Below are positions 24,751 to 33,241 of a DNA stretch of 51,700 nt, one piece after another. The stretch comes from Candidatus Zhuqueibacterota bacterium. Its GTDB lineage: Bacteria; Zhuqueibacterota; Zhuqueibacteria; Oceanimicrobiales; Oceanimicrobiaceae. Where the stretch lies: assembly GCA_029262055.1 (NCBI GenBank), contig JAJDAD010000042.1, positions 1 through 51,700 on the forward strand, read 5' to 3'. The stretch's first letter is position 1. The number at the start of each line of letters is the position of its first letter. Position numbers and translations under genes: made by a program. Under the pieces are notes generated by a model, which was not told where the DNA came from, made no database searches, and worked only from the letters and a program-made list of their open reading frames with translations.

Positions 24751-25111
24751 GCTTTCCTCCTGAGGGTAAGTTCACCGATTTCGAGGTCGGAATTCAGCTC
24801 CCTGGACGTCCATTTCGGCGGGGACAGTTCTAAGATAATCAAATTCTAAAAAAAGTAATGCCTAAAAGCAAGGATATCCCGAACAATTAATTGGCAACTC
24901 GTGACTTTATTGCATCTTAAGCTAACAATCCCCGTATCCTGAAGTTGACACGACTCCCATCTGCGTTCTCAAACGTCAACCATACGATTTTTCCCGAATC
25001 GGGACAACCTTTTCTTCAGAAGCGTGTCTTAGTAAAAGAACCATATTCATAAAACACAGCCGCGGCACAAACACATTCCATATTCTTAGTCATTTGCTTA
25101 TGGTGGAAAGA
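24751..25111. other. Divergent intergenic region
   Basis: This AT-richer 360-bp stretch separates the kinase gene from the DUF5916 gene and must hold both promoters. A TTGACA at 24943 has no matching -10 at proper distance, and I cannot point to a convincing promoter for either gene. Confidence 0.4.
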
Positions 25112-27760
25112 ATGAACCTGGCTATTTTACTTTTCGTGATTTTGGCGACCACAGCCGGCAGCATTGCCGGCAACTCGCCAAGCATTGACAAGCGAGTTTA
25201 TCAGACTCGCCGGATAAACCAACAACCCCTGACATTGGACGGCAAGCTAGAGGATGCCGTGTGGCAGAGTGTGGCGTGGCTTGGGGATTTCACGCAATGG
25301 GAGCCAAACGATGGTGCAAAGCCGTCCGAAGAAACCTCCTTCAAAGTGTTGTACGATGACAACAATCTGTACGTTGGTGTACGCGCATACGATAGTGCTC
25401 CCGACAAGATTGCGCGCCGGGTTACGCGTCGCGACCGCTTTGACGGCGATTGGGTGGAAATCAACATCGACAGTTACTTTGACCATCGCACCGCTTTTTC
25501 ATTCACCGTCAATGCTGCCGGCGTCAAGGGCGATGAGGCAATTTCGAATGATGGCGACAACTGGGACGGTGACTGGGATCCAGTCTGGTTCGCGGAGGTG
25601 GACGTCGACTCGTTGGGCTGGACCGCGGAACTGCGCATTCCGCTCAGCCAGCTTCGTTTCGGCAATCAGGCCGACCAGGTCTGGGGGATGCAGGTGCAGC
25701 GCCGGCTGTTTCGGAAAGATGAGCGATCATTGTGGCAGTACATCCCCAGGAACTCGCCTGGTTGGGTGAGCTACTTTGGTGAGCTGCGCGGACTCAAAAA
25801 CATCAAGCCCGCGCGCAGGATCGAGGTGCTACCGTACGCGGTCAGCGACGTTCGCCGCCTGCCCAGTGAGGACGGCAATCCATTTGCCACCGGCCGTGAA
25901 AGCAATATCTCCGGCGGACTGGATGCCAAGATCGGCCTCGGCAGCGACCTGACCCTGGATGTGGCGGTCAACCCTGATTTTGGACAGGTAGAGGCTGATC
26001 CGTCGGAAGTCAATTTGACCGCATTCGAGACCTTCTTCGCCGAAAAGCGGCCTTTCTTTATCGAGGGACAGAGCATTCTCGACTACAGGATTATGGGCGG
26101 CGACGGCGGATTTGCGAATGACCGTCTTTTCTACTCGCGCCGCATCGGCAGGACGCCGCAGCACGAACCCGATCTCGGGGATGCTGAATATTCGACCCAA
26201 CCCGACAACACATCAATTGTGGCAGCCGCAAAGCTGACCGGTAAGACGCAAAGCGGCTGGTCCATCGGCCTGCTCGACGCAGTCACCGAAAAGGAAACCG
26301 CGCAAATCGACCTGAATGGCGCCCGGCGGGAAGAGATTGTTGAGCCGCGCACCAACTATCTCATCGGGCGTACACAGAAGGATTTCAACAACGGCAACAC
26401 CTCTTTTGGCGGAATCTTCACGGCGATGAACCGCGATTTGTCGGTCGACCATCTACAGTTTCTAAACCGGGCCGCTTATTCCGGCGGGTTCGATTTCAGG
26501 CACCAGTGGCAGAACAAAACCTACAACCTCAACATCAAAACCGCGGTCAGTCAAATCCGCGGCAGCCGTGAAGCGATCGCCGATGCCCAACAGGCGTCGC
26601 AACGCTACTACCAGCGGCCAGATGCCGACTACGTCACGCTGGACACCACGCGCACCTCTCTGTCCGGGCACGGCGGCATGATCAGTGTCGGCCGGGGCGG
26701 CAACGGCAAGCTACGTGGCAGCCTCGGCATGATGTGGCGCTCGCCCGGTCTGGAATTGAATGACCTGGGTTTCCTGCGGCAGGCCGACCGTGCCATGCAG
26801 TGGAGCTGGCTGGGCTACAACCAAAATACACCCTTCAGCATTTTCCGGAATTTGAGGATGAATTTCAACCAGTGGCGGGGTAGGAACTTCGGTGGGGAGA
26901 CCGTCTTCGCCGGCGGCAACGTCAACGGCGGCGGCCAGTTCAAGAATCATTGGCGCTTCTGGACCGGCATCGGGCGCGAAGGTAGTTTTCTGTCCACTAG
27001 CGAGTTGCGCGGCGGGCCTGCCCTGAAGCAACCTGGCCAGTGGAACTGGTGGTACAATGCTTCATCAGACCAGCGCAAGGCTTTCCAGGTTGGCTTAGGT
27101 GGCTCAAACAGTTGGGCGGATCAGGGTGGCTCCAGACGGCACAATTTTCGTTTCTGGCTTAACCTGCGCCCGAAGAATGAAATACAAATCAGGATCAATC
27201 CATTTTACACGTTCAGGAAAGACGACCTGCAGTACATTGACACCATTGAAAACAGCGCGGCCCGGGACCGCTTCATCTTCGGCCAGCTCAACCAGAAGAC
27301 CTTTGGCATCACCATCCGGCTCGATTATAGCATCACCCCGGACCTGTCCGTGCAGTATTACGGCCAGCCGTTCATTTCCGCCGGTAGCTACTCGCAGTTT
27401 AAAAGCATCACTAAGCCGCGCGCCAACCAGTACAGCGCCCGCTTCCACCGTTTTGGCGATAGCGAAGTCGTACCGGAAGAGACGGACGGCGATAAGGAAC
27501 TCCGTTTTCTCTCCGACCCGGAAGGCCCCATAGATGCCACCGTCGGGTTTCCGGATTTTAGTTTCCGGGAGTTTCGCTCCAACTTGGTGGTGCGCTGGGA
27601 GTACAAGCCGGGTTCGACCGTGTTTCTGGTCTGGACGCAGGAGCGCACTGGCGACGACGACAATGGCCGCTTCTCTGCCACCGATAGCTTTGACCAATTG
27701 TTCAGCGATGACGCGACCAATGTTTTCCTGCTTAAAGTGAGCCGTTGGTTTTCGTTGTAG
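25112..27760 (+). CDS. DUF5916 outer-membrane-type protein with N-terminal CBM9-like domain
   Basis: The protein starts with a signal peptide (MNLAILLFVILATTAGSIA) followed by a CBM9-like sugar-binding module (about residues 30-215: PLTLDGKLEDAVW, LYDDNNLYVGVRAYDS, DWVEINIDSYFDHRTAFSFTVNAAG). The rest, about 650 residues, matches DUF5916: LTLDVAVNPDFGQVEADPSEVNLTAFE, EKRPFFIEGQ, and many alternating amphipathic strands ending in aromatic LKVSRWFSL. A C-terminal phenylalanine-containing strand and the strand pattern suggest an outer-membrane beta-barrel. The function of the family is not known; sugar or surface-polymer uptake is a reasonable guess. The ATG at 25112 is chosen over 25100 because GGTGG precedes it by 5 nt. 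Confidence 0.9.
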   Translation: MNLAILLFVILATTAGSIAGNSPSIDKRVYQTRRINQQPLTLDGKLEDAVWQSVAWLGDFTQWEPNDGAKPSEETSFKVLYDDNNLYVGVRAYDSAPDKIARRVTRRDRFDGDWVEINIDSYFDHRTAFSFTVNAAGVKGDEAISNDGDNWDGDWDPVWFAEVDVDSLGWTAELRIPLSQLRFGNQADQVWGMQVQRRLFRKDERSLWQYIPRNSPGWVSYFGELRGLKNIKPARRIEVLPYAVSDVRRLPSEDGNPFATGRESNISGGLDAKIGLGSDLTLDVAVNPDFGQVEADPSEVNLTAFETFFAEKRPFFIEGQSILDYRIMGGDGGFANDRLFYSRRIGRTPQHEPDLGDAEYSTQPDNTSIVAAAKLTGKTQSGWSIGLLDAVTEKETAQIDLNGARREEIVEPRTNYLIGRTQKDFNNGNTSFGGIFTAMNRDLSVDHLQFLNRAAYSGGFDFRHQWQNKTYNLNIKTAVSQIRGSREAIADAQQASQRYYQRPDADYVTLDTTRTSLSGHGGMISVGRGGNGKLRGSLGMMWRSPGLELNDLGFLRQADRAMQWSWLGYNQNTPFSIFRNLRMNFNQWRGRNFGGETVFAGGNVNGGGQFKNHWRFWTGIGREGSFLSTSELRGGPALKQPGQWNWWYNASSDQRKAFQVGLGGSNSWADQGGSRRHNFRFWLNLRPKNEIQIRINPFYTFRKDDLQYIDTIENSAARDRFIFGQLNQKTFGITIRLDYSITPDLSVQYYGQPFISAGSYSQFKSITKPRANQYSARFHRFGDSEVVPEETDGDKELRFLSDPEGPIDATVGFPDFSFREFRSNLVVRWEYKPGSTVFLVWTQERTGDDDNGRFSATDSFDQLFSDDATNVFLLKVSRWFSL

Positions 27761-27805
27761 GGTTTACGACCAGCGCTGTATCGCTTAATACCAGGAGAAC
27801 TCAAG

Positions 27806-28789
27806 GTGAAGAGAATCAAATCGATTTTTTGGAATCAAGAAGAAGCCCGGATTAGAGCAGGTTTACGGTTGGCCTTGTACATGGTCCTCTATATTGCACT
27901 TGGACAGGGATTGGGGTTTCTACGGGGCATCATTGCTCCCGGTGTCAAACTGAGCAGTGAGGCGCCATTGTGGTTTTTCTTTCTGTTTGCAGGCTTTCTG
28001 CTCTCGGCTGCCCTGGTCAGTACATGGCTGGCCGGCAGGTTTCTCGACAGGAGACGTTTTGCAGATTTCGGCCTGTCACTCAACAAAGACTGGTGGCTCG
28101 ACTTCGGCTTTGGCTTGCTTTTGGGCGCGCTCCTGCTCACCGGGGTCTTCGTTGTTGAATATCTTCTTGGCTGGGTGACCGTAACTCAGCTCTTTCATTC
28201 CCTGGATCCGGATTTGCCTTTCGTCCTGCCCCTATTTGTTGTCATCACTGTCTTTGTCAGTGTTGGTATTGAGGAAGAACTGGTCACCAGGGGTTACCTC
28301 CTCACCAATCTGTCCGAAGGCCTGAGTCTCATGAGAATTGGTCCCCGGCGCGCAATTATATTTGCCTGGCTTGTTTCATCTGTCATATTCGGACTGTTTC
28401 ATTTGGACAACCCCAATGCGACCTTTGTCAGCACCTTCAATATCATCCTGGCCGGCATCCTCCTGGGCATGAGTTATGTTCTAACCGGAAAATTGGCAAT
28501 TCCCATTGGACTGCATATCACCTGGAATCTCTTTCAGGGGAGTGTATTTGGATTTCCCGTGAGTGGCATCACCATGCCTGCAAAGATGGTCACGGTTGTT
28601 CAAATCGAACAATCCGGACCGGAGGCATGGACGGGAGGCGCCTTTGGGCCGGAAGCGGGTCTGATAGGCGTAAGCGCAATGTTGACCGGGCTGCTTTTGA
28701 CTCTCGCATGGATCAGATTCCGGCAGGGCCGCATCGCTCTTCACACGTCGGTGGCCGAGTACACCAGAATCGCCGCGTGGGCTGAATAG
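27806..28789 (+). CDS. CPBP-family intramembrane metalloprotease (CAAX protease/Abi)
   Basis: The 327-residue membrane protein has about eight hydrophobic segments and the three conserved motifs of the CPBP family: EEELVTRGYLL with the EExxxR core, FGLFHLDNP with the metal-binding histidine, and HITWN. Such proteases process prenylated proteins in eukaryotes and serve in bacteriocin immunity, anti-sigma factor cleavage or unknown tasks in bacteria. A GTG start at 27806 has CAGGAGAA 8 nt upstream. It follows the DUF5916 gene by 45 bp and may be co-transcribed. Substrate unknown. Confidence 0.92.
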   Translation: MKRIKSIFWNQEEARIRAGLRLALYMVLYIALGQGLGFLRGIIAPGVKLSSEAPLWFFFLFAGFLLSAALVSTWLAGRFLDRRRFADFGLSLNKDWWLDFGFGLLLGALLLTGVFVVEYLLGWVTVTQLFHSLDPDLPFVLPLFVVITVFVSVGIEEELVTRGYLLTNLSEGLSLMRIGPRRAIIFAWLVSSVIFGLFHLDNPNATFVSTFNIILAGILLGMSYVLTGKLAIPIGLHITWNLFQGSVFGFPVSGITMPAKMVTVVQIEQSGPEAWTGGAFGPEAGLIGVSAMLTGLLLTLAWIRFRQGRIALHTSVAEYTRIAAWAE

Positions 28790-29083
28790 TGCTGCGGCGG
28801 TGATGAGAGCGAGCAGCGATTCTGGCCCGTCACACAAGGTAGCCAGGCCCCACGTTCCGGCGCGGGAGCCAAACCCGACGACACTCCGGAATCTAATCAA
28901 ATGTCTTATGATTCCCGCCTACGCAACATCCTGATAACAATACAAAAGGGTATTATTTCAAGTGTTGAGGTCCGCTGCTGTTTCTTTACGGTTCGACAGA
29001 CGCTGAGCGTCAGCTATGGCGTTCCCCCGCTGGAAGAGTGCGAACGATAGCAATGAGAGTCGGGAGGCTTGCTGAAGCCCCAA

Positions 29084-29113
29084 AAAAACCGCCCGACAAT
29101 CCGGGCGGTTTTT
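29084..29113. terminator. Bidirectional rho-independent terminator
   Basis: AAAAACCGCCCG and CGGGCGGTTTTT form a 12-bp stem with a 6-nt loop, giving a T-run on both strands. It lies 26 bp after the stop of the minus-strand cytochrome gene and about 295 bp after the protease gene. Confidence 0.9.
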
Positions 29114-29139
29114 GAAAACAAGCTCCTAATCGAGACCTC

Positions 29140-29913
29140 TTACTCCGCCAACTTCTCCAGCATTTGCTTGGCATTGCGATTGTCTGGATTCAGCTCCAGG
29201 GATTTTTTGTAACTCACGATCGCCGCTTCCTTGTCACCGGCCTGCATCTGGACTTCGCCCAGACTGTCGTAGGCGTTGGCGGATTTCGGGTTCATCTCTA
29301 CGTTCAATTGAAAAATCTTGGTTGCGCCGGCAACATCCTCCTTGCCGAGCAGCTCGTAGCCGATGTTGTTGAGTGGGCCTTCTCTGAAATCATAGGTGAA
29401 GCCGCCGTAGTAGCGCTCGCGTAGCTCATGATACTTTGCGATGGCGGCGTCAACCCCGTCTTCGGCAAGCGCTTTGGACAGAACATGCTCGAGCGTTACC
29501 GGTTCCTCCTGACCCTGGTGGCAGGTGATGCATTTGACTTCGTGTAGGTGTTCCTTGTTTAATTCTGTCAGGTGTTGATTGTTGATCGCATGTGTCATGC
29601 GCATCATGATTCGCGCTGTTTCTTTGGCCTTTTTCTTGTCAGAGATAAAATCAAACGTGCTCAACGGTTGGCCATTTTCGCCGACGTGGCAATAATTGCA
29701 GCGCACGCCCAGCGCGTTGACAAAGCTGACCATGGCGGCCCGCAGTTGCCGTGCATCCGAGTCTTTGGGCATCACCTTCAGGTTCTCCGCCTTGTCCGGC
29801 CAGCGCCATCGTTGTGCGGATGCGCTGGACACGCAAAACATCAGCACCACGCACGCATAGAAAACAGTCCGGCCGGCATCGAATAATCGTCGCTTACGAT
29901 TTGGTGTGGTCAT
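29140..29913 (-). CDS. Exported diheme cytochrome c of the photosynthetic-reaction-centre type with C-terminal TPRs
   Basis: The protein starts with a signal peptide (FYACVVLMFCVSSASA) and then has two CxxCH haem sites, CNYCH and CITCH, in the setting ALGVRCNYCHVG...KCITCHQGQ seen in the PRC_cytC family (related to the tetraheme subunit of photosynthetic reaction centres, but found in many non-phototrophs). After residue 170 follow two to three TPR units (AKYHELRERYYGG, NPKSANAYDSLGEVQMQAGD). It is probably a periplasmic electron carrier or a protein-complex scaffold. No reaction-centre gene is present. A strong ribosome site AGGAGAG lies before the ATG at 29913, and a strong terminator follows the gene. 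Confidence 0.92.
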   Translation of the reverse strand: MTTPNRKRRLFDAGRTVFYACVVLMFCVSSASAQRWRWPDKAENLKVMPKDSDARQLRAAMVSFVNALGVRCNYCHVGENGQPLSTFDFISDKKKAKETARIMMRMTHAINNQHLTELNKEHLHEVKCITCHQGQEEPVTLEHVLSKALAEDGVDAAIAKYHELRERYYGGFTYDFREGPLNNIGYELLGKEDVAGATKIFQLNVEMNPKSANAYDSLGEVQMQAGDKEAAIVSYKKSLELNPDNRNAKQMLEKLAE

Positions 29914-30387
29914 AGCTCTCTCCTTTGAGTATTAGTGGATGAATACTTAGCAGTAACAGGCATCGGGGCCTGGTAAGAAACTCGTTCGACTTTGGTCAGA
30001 ACGCGCCCAGCCGGAATCTCCCCCTCCAGCAGACTGTCGTAGATTCGGAGTTTCCCCGCAGGCAGGCGCTCGGCTCTGCTCGACGCCTGCGCACGCGGCG
30101 GGTATTATGTCCGACCTGGACGACGCTTGTTTAATGGGCCTTTACTGGCCTTGCGTCTTAAGGGTGTTTAAAGAATAGGTAAAAAGGTAACAATAAGAGT
30201 GATTCTGGACGAACGATTTAATCCGCACTATCATGAACGACAGTTCCCTCAGCAGGCATGGAACTCTGCATTGACAAACCATGAAACACGGACCTGACAG
30301 AACTGTGTGTAAAACAGCAATTCACGGTTATACGGGTTAATCTCCAAATAGATTCAGTGAGGGCCTTTTTCCCCGTCTGCCGATTCC
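29914..30387. other. Intergenic region with a coding-like open stretch
   Basis: Between the cytochrome gene and the S9 peptidase gene no complete gene is recognised. On the minus strand a frame is open from 30104 to its TGA at 29910-29912 (ATGA overlap with the cytochrome start) and reads protein-like, but it has no ATG or GTG start in a useful place. A 7-bp inverted repeat GCAGGCG/CGCCTGC lies at 30062-30090. The rest, 30110-30387, is featureless. Confidence 0.45.
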
Positions 30388-32994
30388 CTATTCACCATAC
30401 ATATTCTGCCACCATTCCGGCTCTGCCTTGAGCCAGCGATCAAACCAGGCGAGGATTGACTTTTTCCACAGAATCCGTTTGTTGTACTGTAGAATGTGGT
30501 GGTTCTGTCCATCAACTTCGATTAACTCGACCTCCTTGCCGAGGAGCTTGAGAGCGGTGTAGAACTGGATGCTCTCCCCCGGCGGAACGTTGGTGTCCGC
30601 GTTGCCGTGCAGGAGCAACGTCGGCGTTTGCACTTTGTCCGCGTGAAACAAGGGGCTTTGATCGACATAGATGTCGGGCCGGTTCCACGGAAAGCTATTT
30701 GCGGTGGCGACCGCGCTGTACAGGTAGCCCCAGTAGCCTTCTCCCCAGTAACTGGAAATATCGCTGATGCCGGCATGAGCGACTGCAGCTGCAAACATGT
30801 CGGTACGTGTCTGCAGCAGCATGGTCATGAAACCGCCATACGATGCGCCTATGCAGCCGACCCGGTTGCGGTCAACAAACGGGTGGGCGTCCAGAAACTT
30901 CCCGACGCCGAGGATTATCTCGTCGGCGACCGTTTTACCCCAGTTGTTGACATGGCGCGCGGAAAAGTCCATGCCGTAGCCGGTAGCGCCGCTGGGTTGT
31001 AGAACATAGACAATGTAGCCGTTTGCTGCGTACAGGTTCTTAGGGTATCTGCCGCCAAATGCCCTTTCGGTCGGCACGGTGCCGCTGTAGTAGTAGACGA
31101 TGCAGGGGTATTGCCGGCCGGCGTCGAATCCTGGTGGGTAGTAGACCCGGCCCTCGATCTTCGTGCCTTCCTGATTGTTGAATGCCCAGCGTCTGACGGC
31201 CCCCAATTGCACATGCCGGAACTGCTCGGAGCCGGGGTCGAAAACCAGGTGCGATTCATTCTTGCGGAGATGGTGAGAATAGACGCGCGGTGGCTCGTTC
31301 GCGCTCGACCCGAGGTATGCTGCTACCGGCGCAGCGCCGGCAATATCGAACCGTCTGACCACCTCTGCCGCAGCGTTGAAAGGTTTGAAACTGCGCTTTT
31401 TGAGATCGTACTGATAGAGACGCTGGTATGAGCCTTCGCTGGCGCGCAGGTAGATACGGTTGTTTCTGTGGCTCCAAATTGCGCCAAGGAGCGCCGGCCT
31501 GAAATCACGGGTGAAGTAATCCACTGCGCCAGTGGCGAGGTCGTAAATAAAGCCCTGGGTGTCGTATTCGTTGATTATTTTGCCAGCGGCCACCGGATGA
31601 TCCAGGCTGGGAAAAGTGGAGCCTCCACCCAAAATCAGCAGGCGGCGGCCATCCGGGGCCCAGTGCGCTTCTCCAAACCAGGAGTAGACGGCAAACAAGG
31701 AGTCTATTTCCAGAGTGGTGAGATCCATCAGGAAAAGCTCCGTGCGAATGTACGGCCGGCGGCTGTCATCGATCGCCTCGCGATAGAACAACAGGCTATG
31801 CCCATCCGGACTGATAGCGGCCTGGTTGGTGGAGAGGGAACCAGCGGTCAGGCGCCGTTTTCTGCCTTGCGGCAGGTTCACCTGGTAGAGGAAATCTCGT
31901 GTGCGCAAGCCGGGTTGGCGGTCGATCATGCCGCGCAGGCGGCGCACACCACTGTCATCTTCCTCAGGCTGAAGGGCCAGCGAATAGATGATCGAAGCCC
32001 CGTCCGGCGCCCAGATGTATTCGCTGAGATTTTCCTCGTCCTTCAGCAGGGCGGTGACTTCACCGGTCTCGTCGTCGCCGGACCACAGTGTTGCTTTGTC
32101 CTCATTGTGGCTCAGGTAGGCAAAACGATCGCTGCCCTTTGACCATTTGAAACTGCTGATATTCGGCGAGCTCCGGTAGCTCTGCGCGATGACGCCGTCG
32201 CGAACACGCCTAATCTCCACCCATGACTCACTAGCATTCGATGGCGGCAAGGTCTGGCGCATTTGTAAAGCGACCAAATCGCCTTTTGGAGAAATCATAA
32301 CGTCCTGCACCCGTGGCGTATCCAGCAACCGGTGTAGATTCACAGGGTGTTTTGGGTCGATGGTCGCCGAGATATTTCCGGGTGCGGGCTCGGTATCCGC
32401 GAGCCGCAGGTTGACGCACCAGTCGCCCGGTTTTCCAGGGTCGGACATCGACTTGATCAGCAATAAGTGCTTACCGGTCTCTAACTCAATTTCCTCTTCC
32501 AGTGCCAGCAACTCACCGTTTCCGCTTTCCGTGCCCACCAGACTGCCGTCCAGGTACACCTGGAACGGATGGGCGCTGGATAGCTGCAGTTTGGTTTTGC
32601 TCCAGCGGGTCGTATTGAGATAGGTCGCGAGAAAGGAGAGCCGGGACAGATTGCTGTCCGGAGCGGCAATTATGAGGTCACCCACGTCATTGGATTCGAT
32701 GGGGGACCAGACAAGTTTCTGGTCGACTGACCAGTCCACGACTTGTCCCGCGGCCGGCCACCAGTTTTTGTGGTCTACCTGTTCGAACTTGAGCATTTCC
32801 GGCAAGCCAAAGCGGCCGCCATTGATGTCCTTTACCTGGTTGAAAGCCGGCATTCTCTGGGCCACCGGACCCAGGCGCAAACAAGATGAAATGGCGACCT
32901 CACTCTCCTGCGCCTGCGACGGACTGACGAGACACAAGATAATGGCTACCAAAAACGGTGTAAGACGCGCGTGCCGCGTTCGGTGGATCTGCAT
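30388..32994 (-). CDS. Secreted prolyl-oligopeptidase-family serine peptidase (S9)
   Basis: The 868-residue protein has a signal peptide ending in SPSQAQ, an N-terminal beta-sandwich or propeller part, a WD40-like beta-propeller with TolB-like repeats (ISPKGDLVALQM, WAPDGASIIYS, ISPDGHSLLFY, WAPDGRRLLIL) and a C-terminal S9 hydrolase domain. The catalytic residues are S718 in GASYGG, the aspartate in HGNADTNVPP and the histidine in DGQNHHIL. The domain order matches dipeptidyl-aminopeptidase or acylaminoacyl-peptidase relatives. The ATG at 32994 is preceded by GGGAG at 6 nt; the frame extends to 33129 but that extension lacks a ribosome site and signal character. Likely periplasmic peptide degradation, alongside the metalloprotease upstream. 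Confidence 0.93.
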   Translation of the reverse strand: MQIHRTRHARLTPFLVAIILCLVSPSQAQESEVAISSCLRLGPVAQRMPAFNQVKDINGGRFGLPEMLKFEQVDHKNWWPAAGQVVDWSVDQKLVWSPIESNDVGDLIIAAPDSNLSRLSFLATYLNTTRWSKTKLQLSSAHPFQVYLDGSLVGTESGNGELLALEEEIELETGKHLLLIKSMSDPGKPGDWCVNLRLADTEPAPGNISATIDPKHPVNLHRLLDTPRVQDVMISPKGDLVALQMRQTLPPSNASESWVEIRRVRDGVIAQSYRSSPNISSFKWSKGSDRFAYLSHNEDKATLWSGDDETGEVTALLKDEENLSEYIWAPDGASIIYSLALQPEEDDSGVRRLRGMIDRQPGLRTRDFLYQVNLPQGRKRRLTAGSLSTNQAAISPDGHSLLFYREAIDDSRRPYIRTELFLMDLTTLEIDSLFAVYSWFGEAHWAPDGRRLLILGGGSTFPSLDHPVAAGKIINEYDTQGFIYDLATGAVDYFTRDFRPALLGAIWSHRNNRIYLRASEGSYQRLYQYDLKKRSFKPFNAAAEVVRRFDIAGAAPVAAYLGSSANEPPRVYSHHLRKNESHLVFDPGSEQFRHVQLGAVRRWAFNNQEGTKIEGRVYYPPGFDAGRQYPCIVYYYSGTVPTERAFGGRYPKNLYAANGYIVYVLQPSGATGYGMDFSARHVNNWGKTVADEIILGVGKFLDAHPFVDRNRVGCIGASYGGFMTMLLQTRTDMFAAAVAHAGISDISSYWGEGYWGYLYSAVATANSFPWNRPDIYVDQSPLFHADKVQTPTLLLHGNADTNVPPGESIQFYTALKLLGKEVELIEVDGQNHHILQYNKRILWKKSILAWFDRWLKAEPEWWQNMYGE

Positions 32995-33241
32995 AGAAAA
33001 CTCCCTGCTATTGGCAAGATAATCTCTGAACAGTGCAGCAGAGATTAGCCTGCGTGGTTCATGAATCATTCGGGTTTTGACTATCGTCTCATTCGGTGGC
33101 GCAAGCCGCCAGAGTGCGAAGAACCCCACGCGTACGCTTAGGTTCTCTGCACCCGCTCACTCCCTGGTAGGCAAACCGAGTTCGTGACTTCGTGCTCAGA
33201 GTGGCGTCGGAGCAACTGTTTCTGCGCCCGGCAATGTCCGG

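Noticed and set aside
24943-24971. TTGACA as promoter for the DUF5916 gene
   Set aside because: No -10-like hexamer at 16-18 bp.
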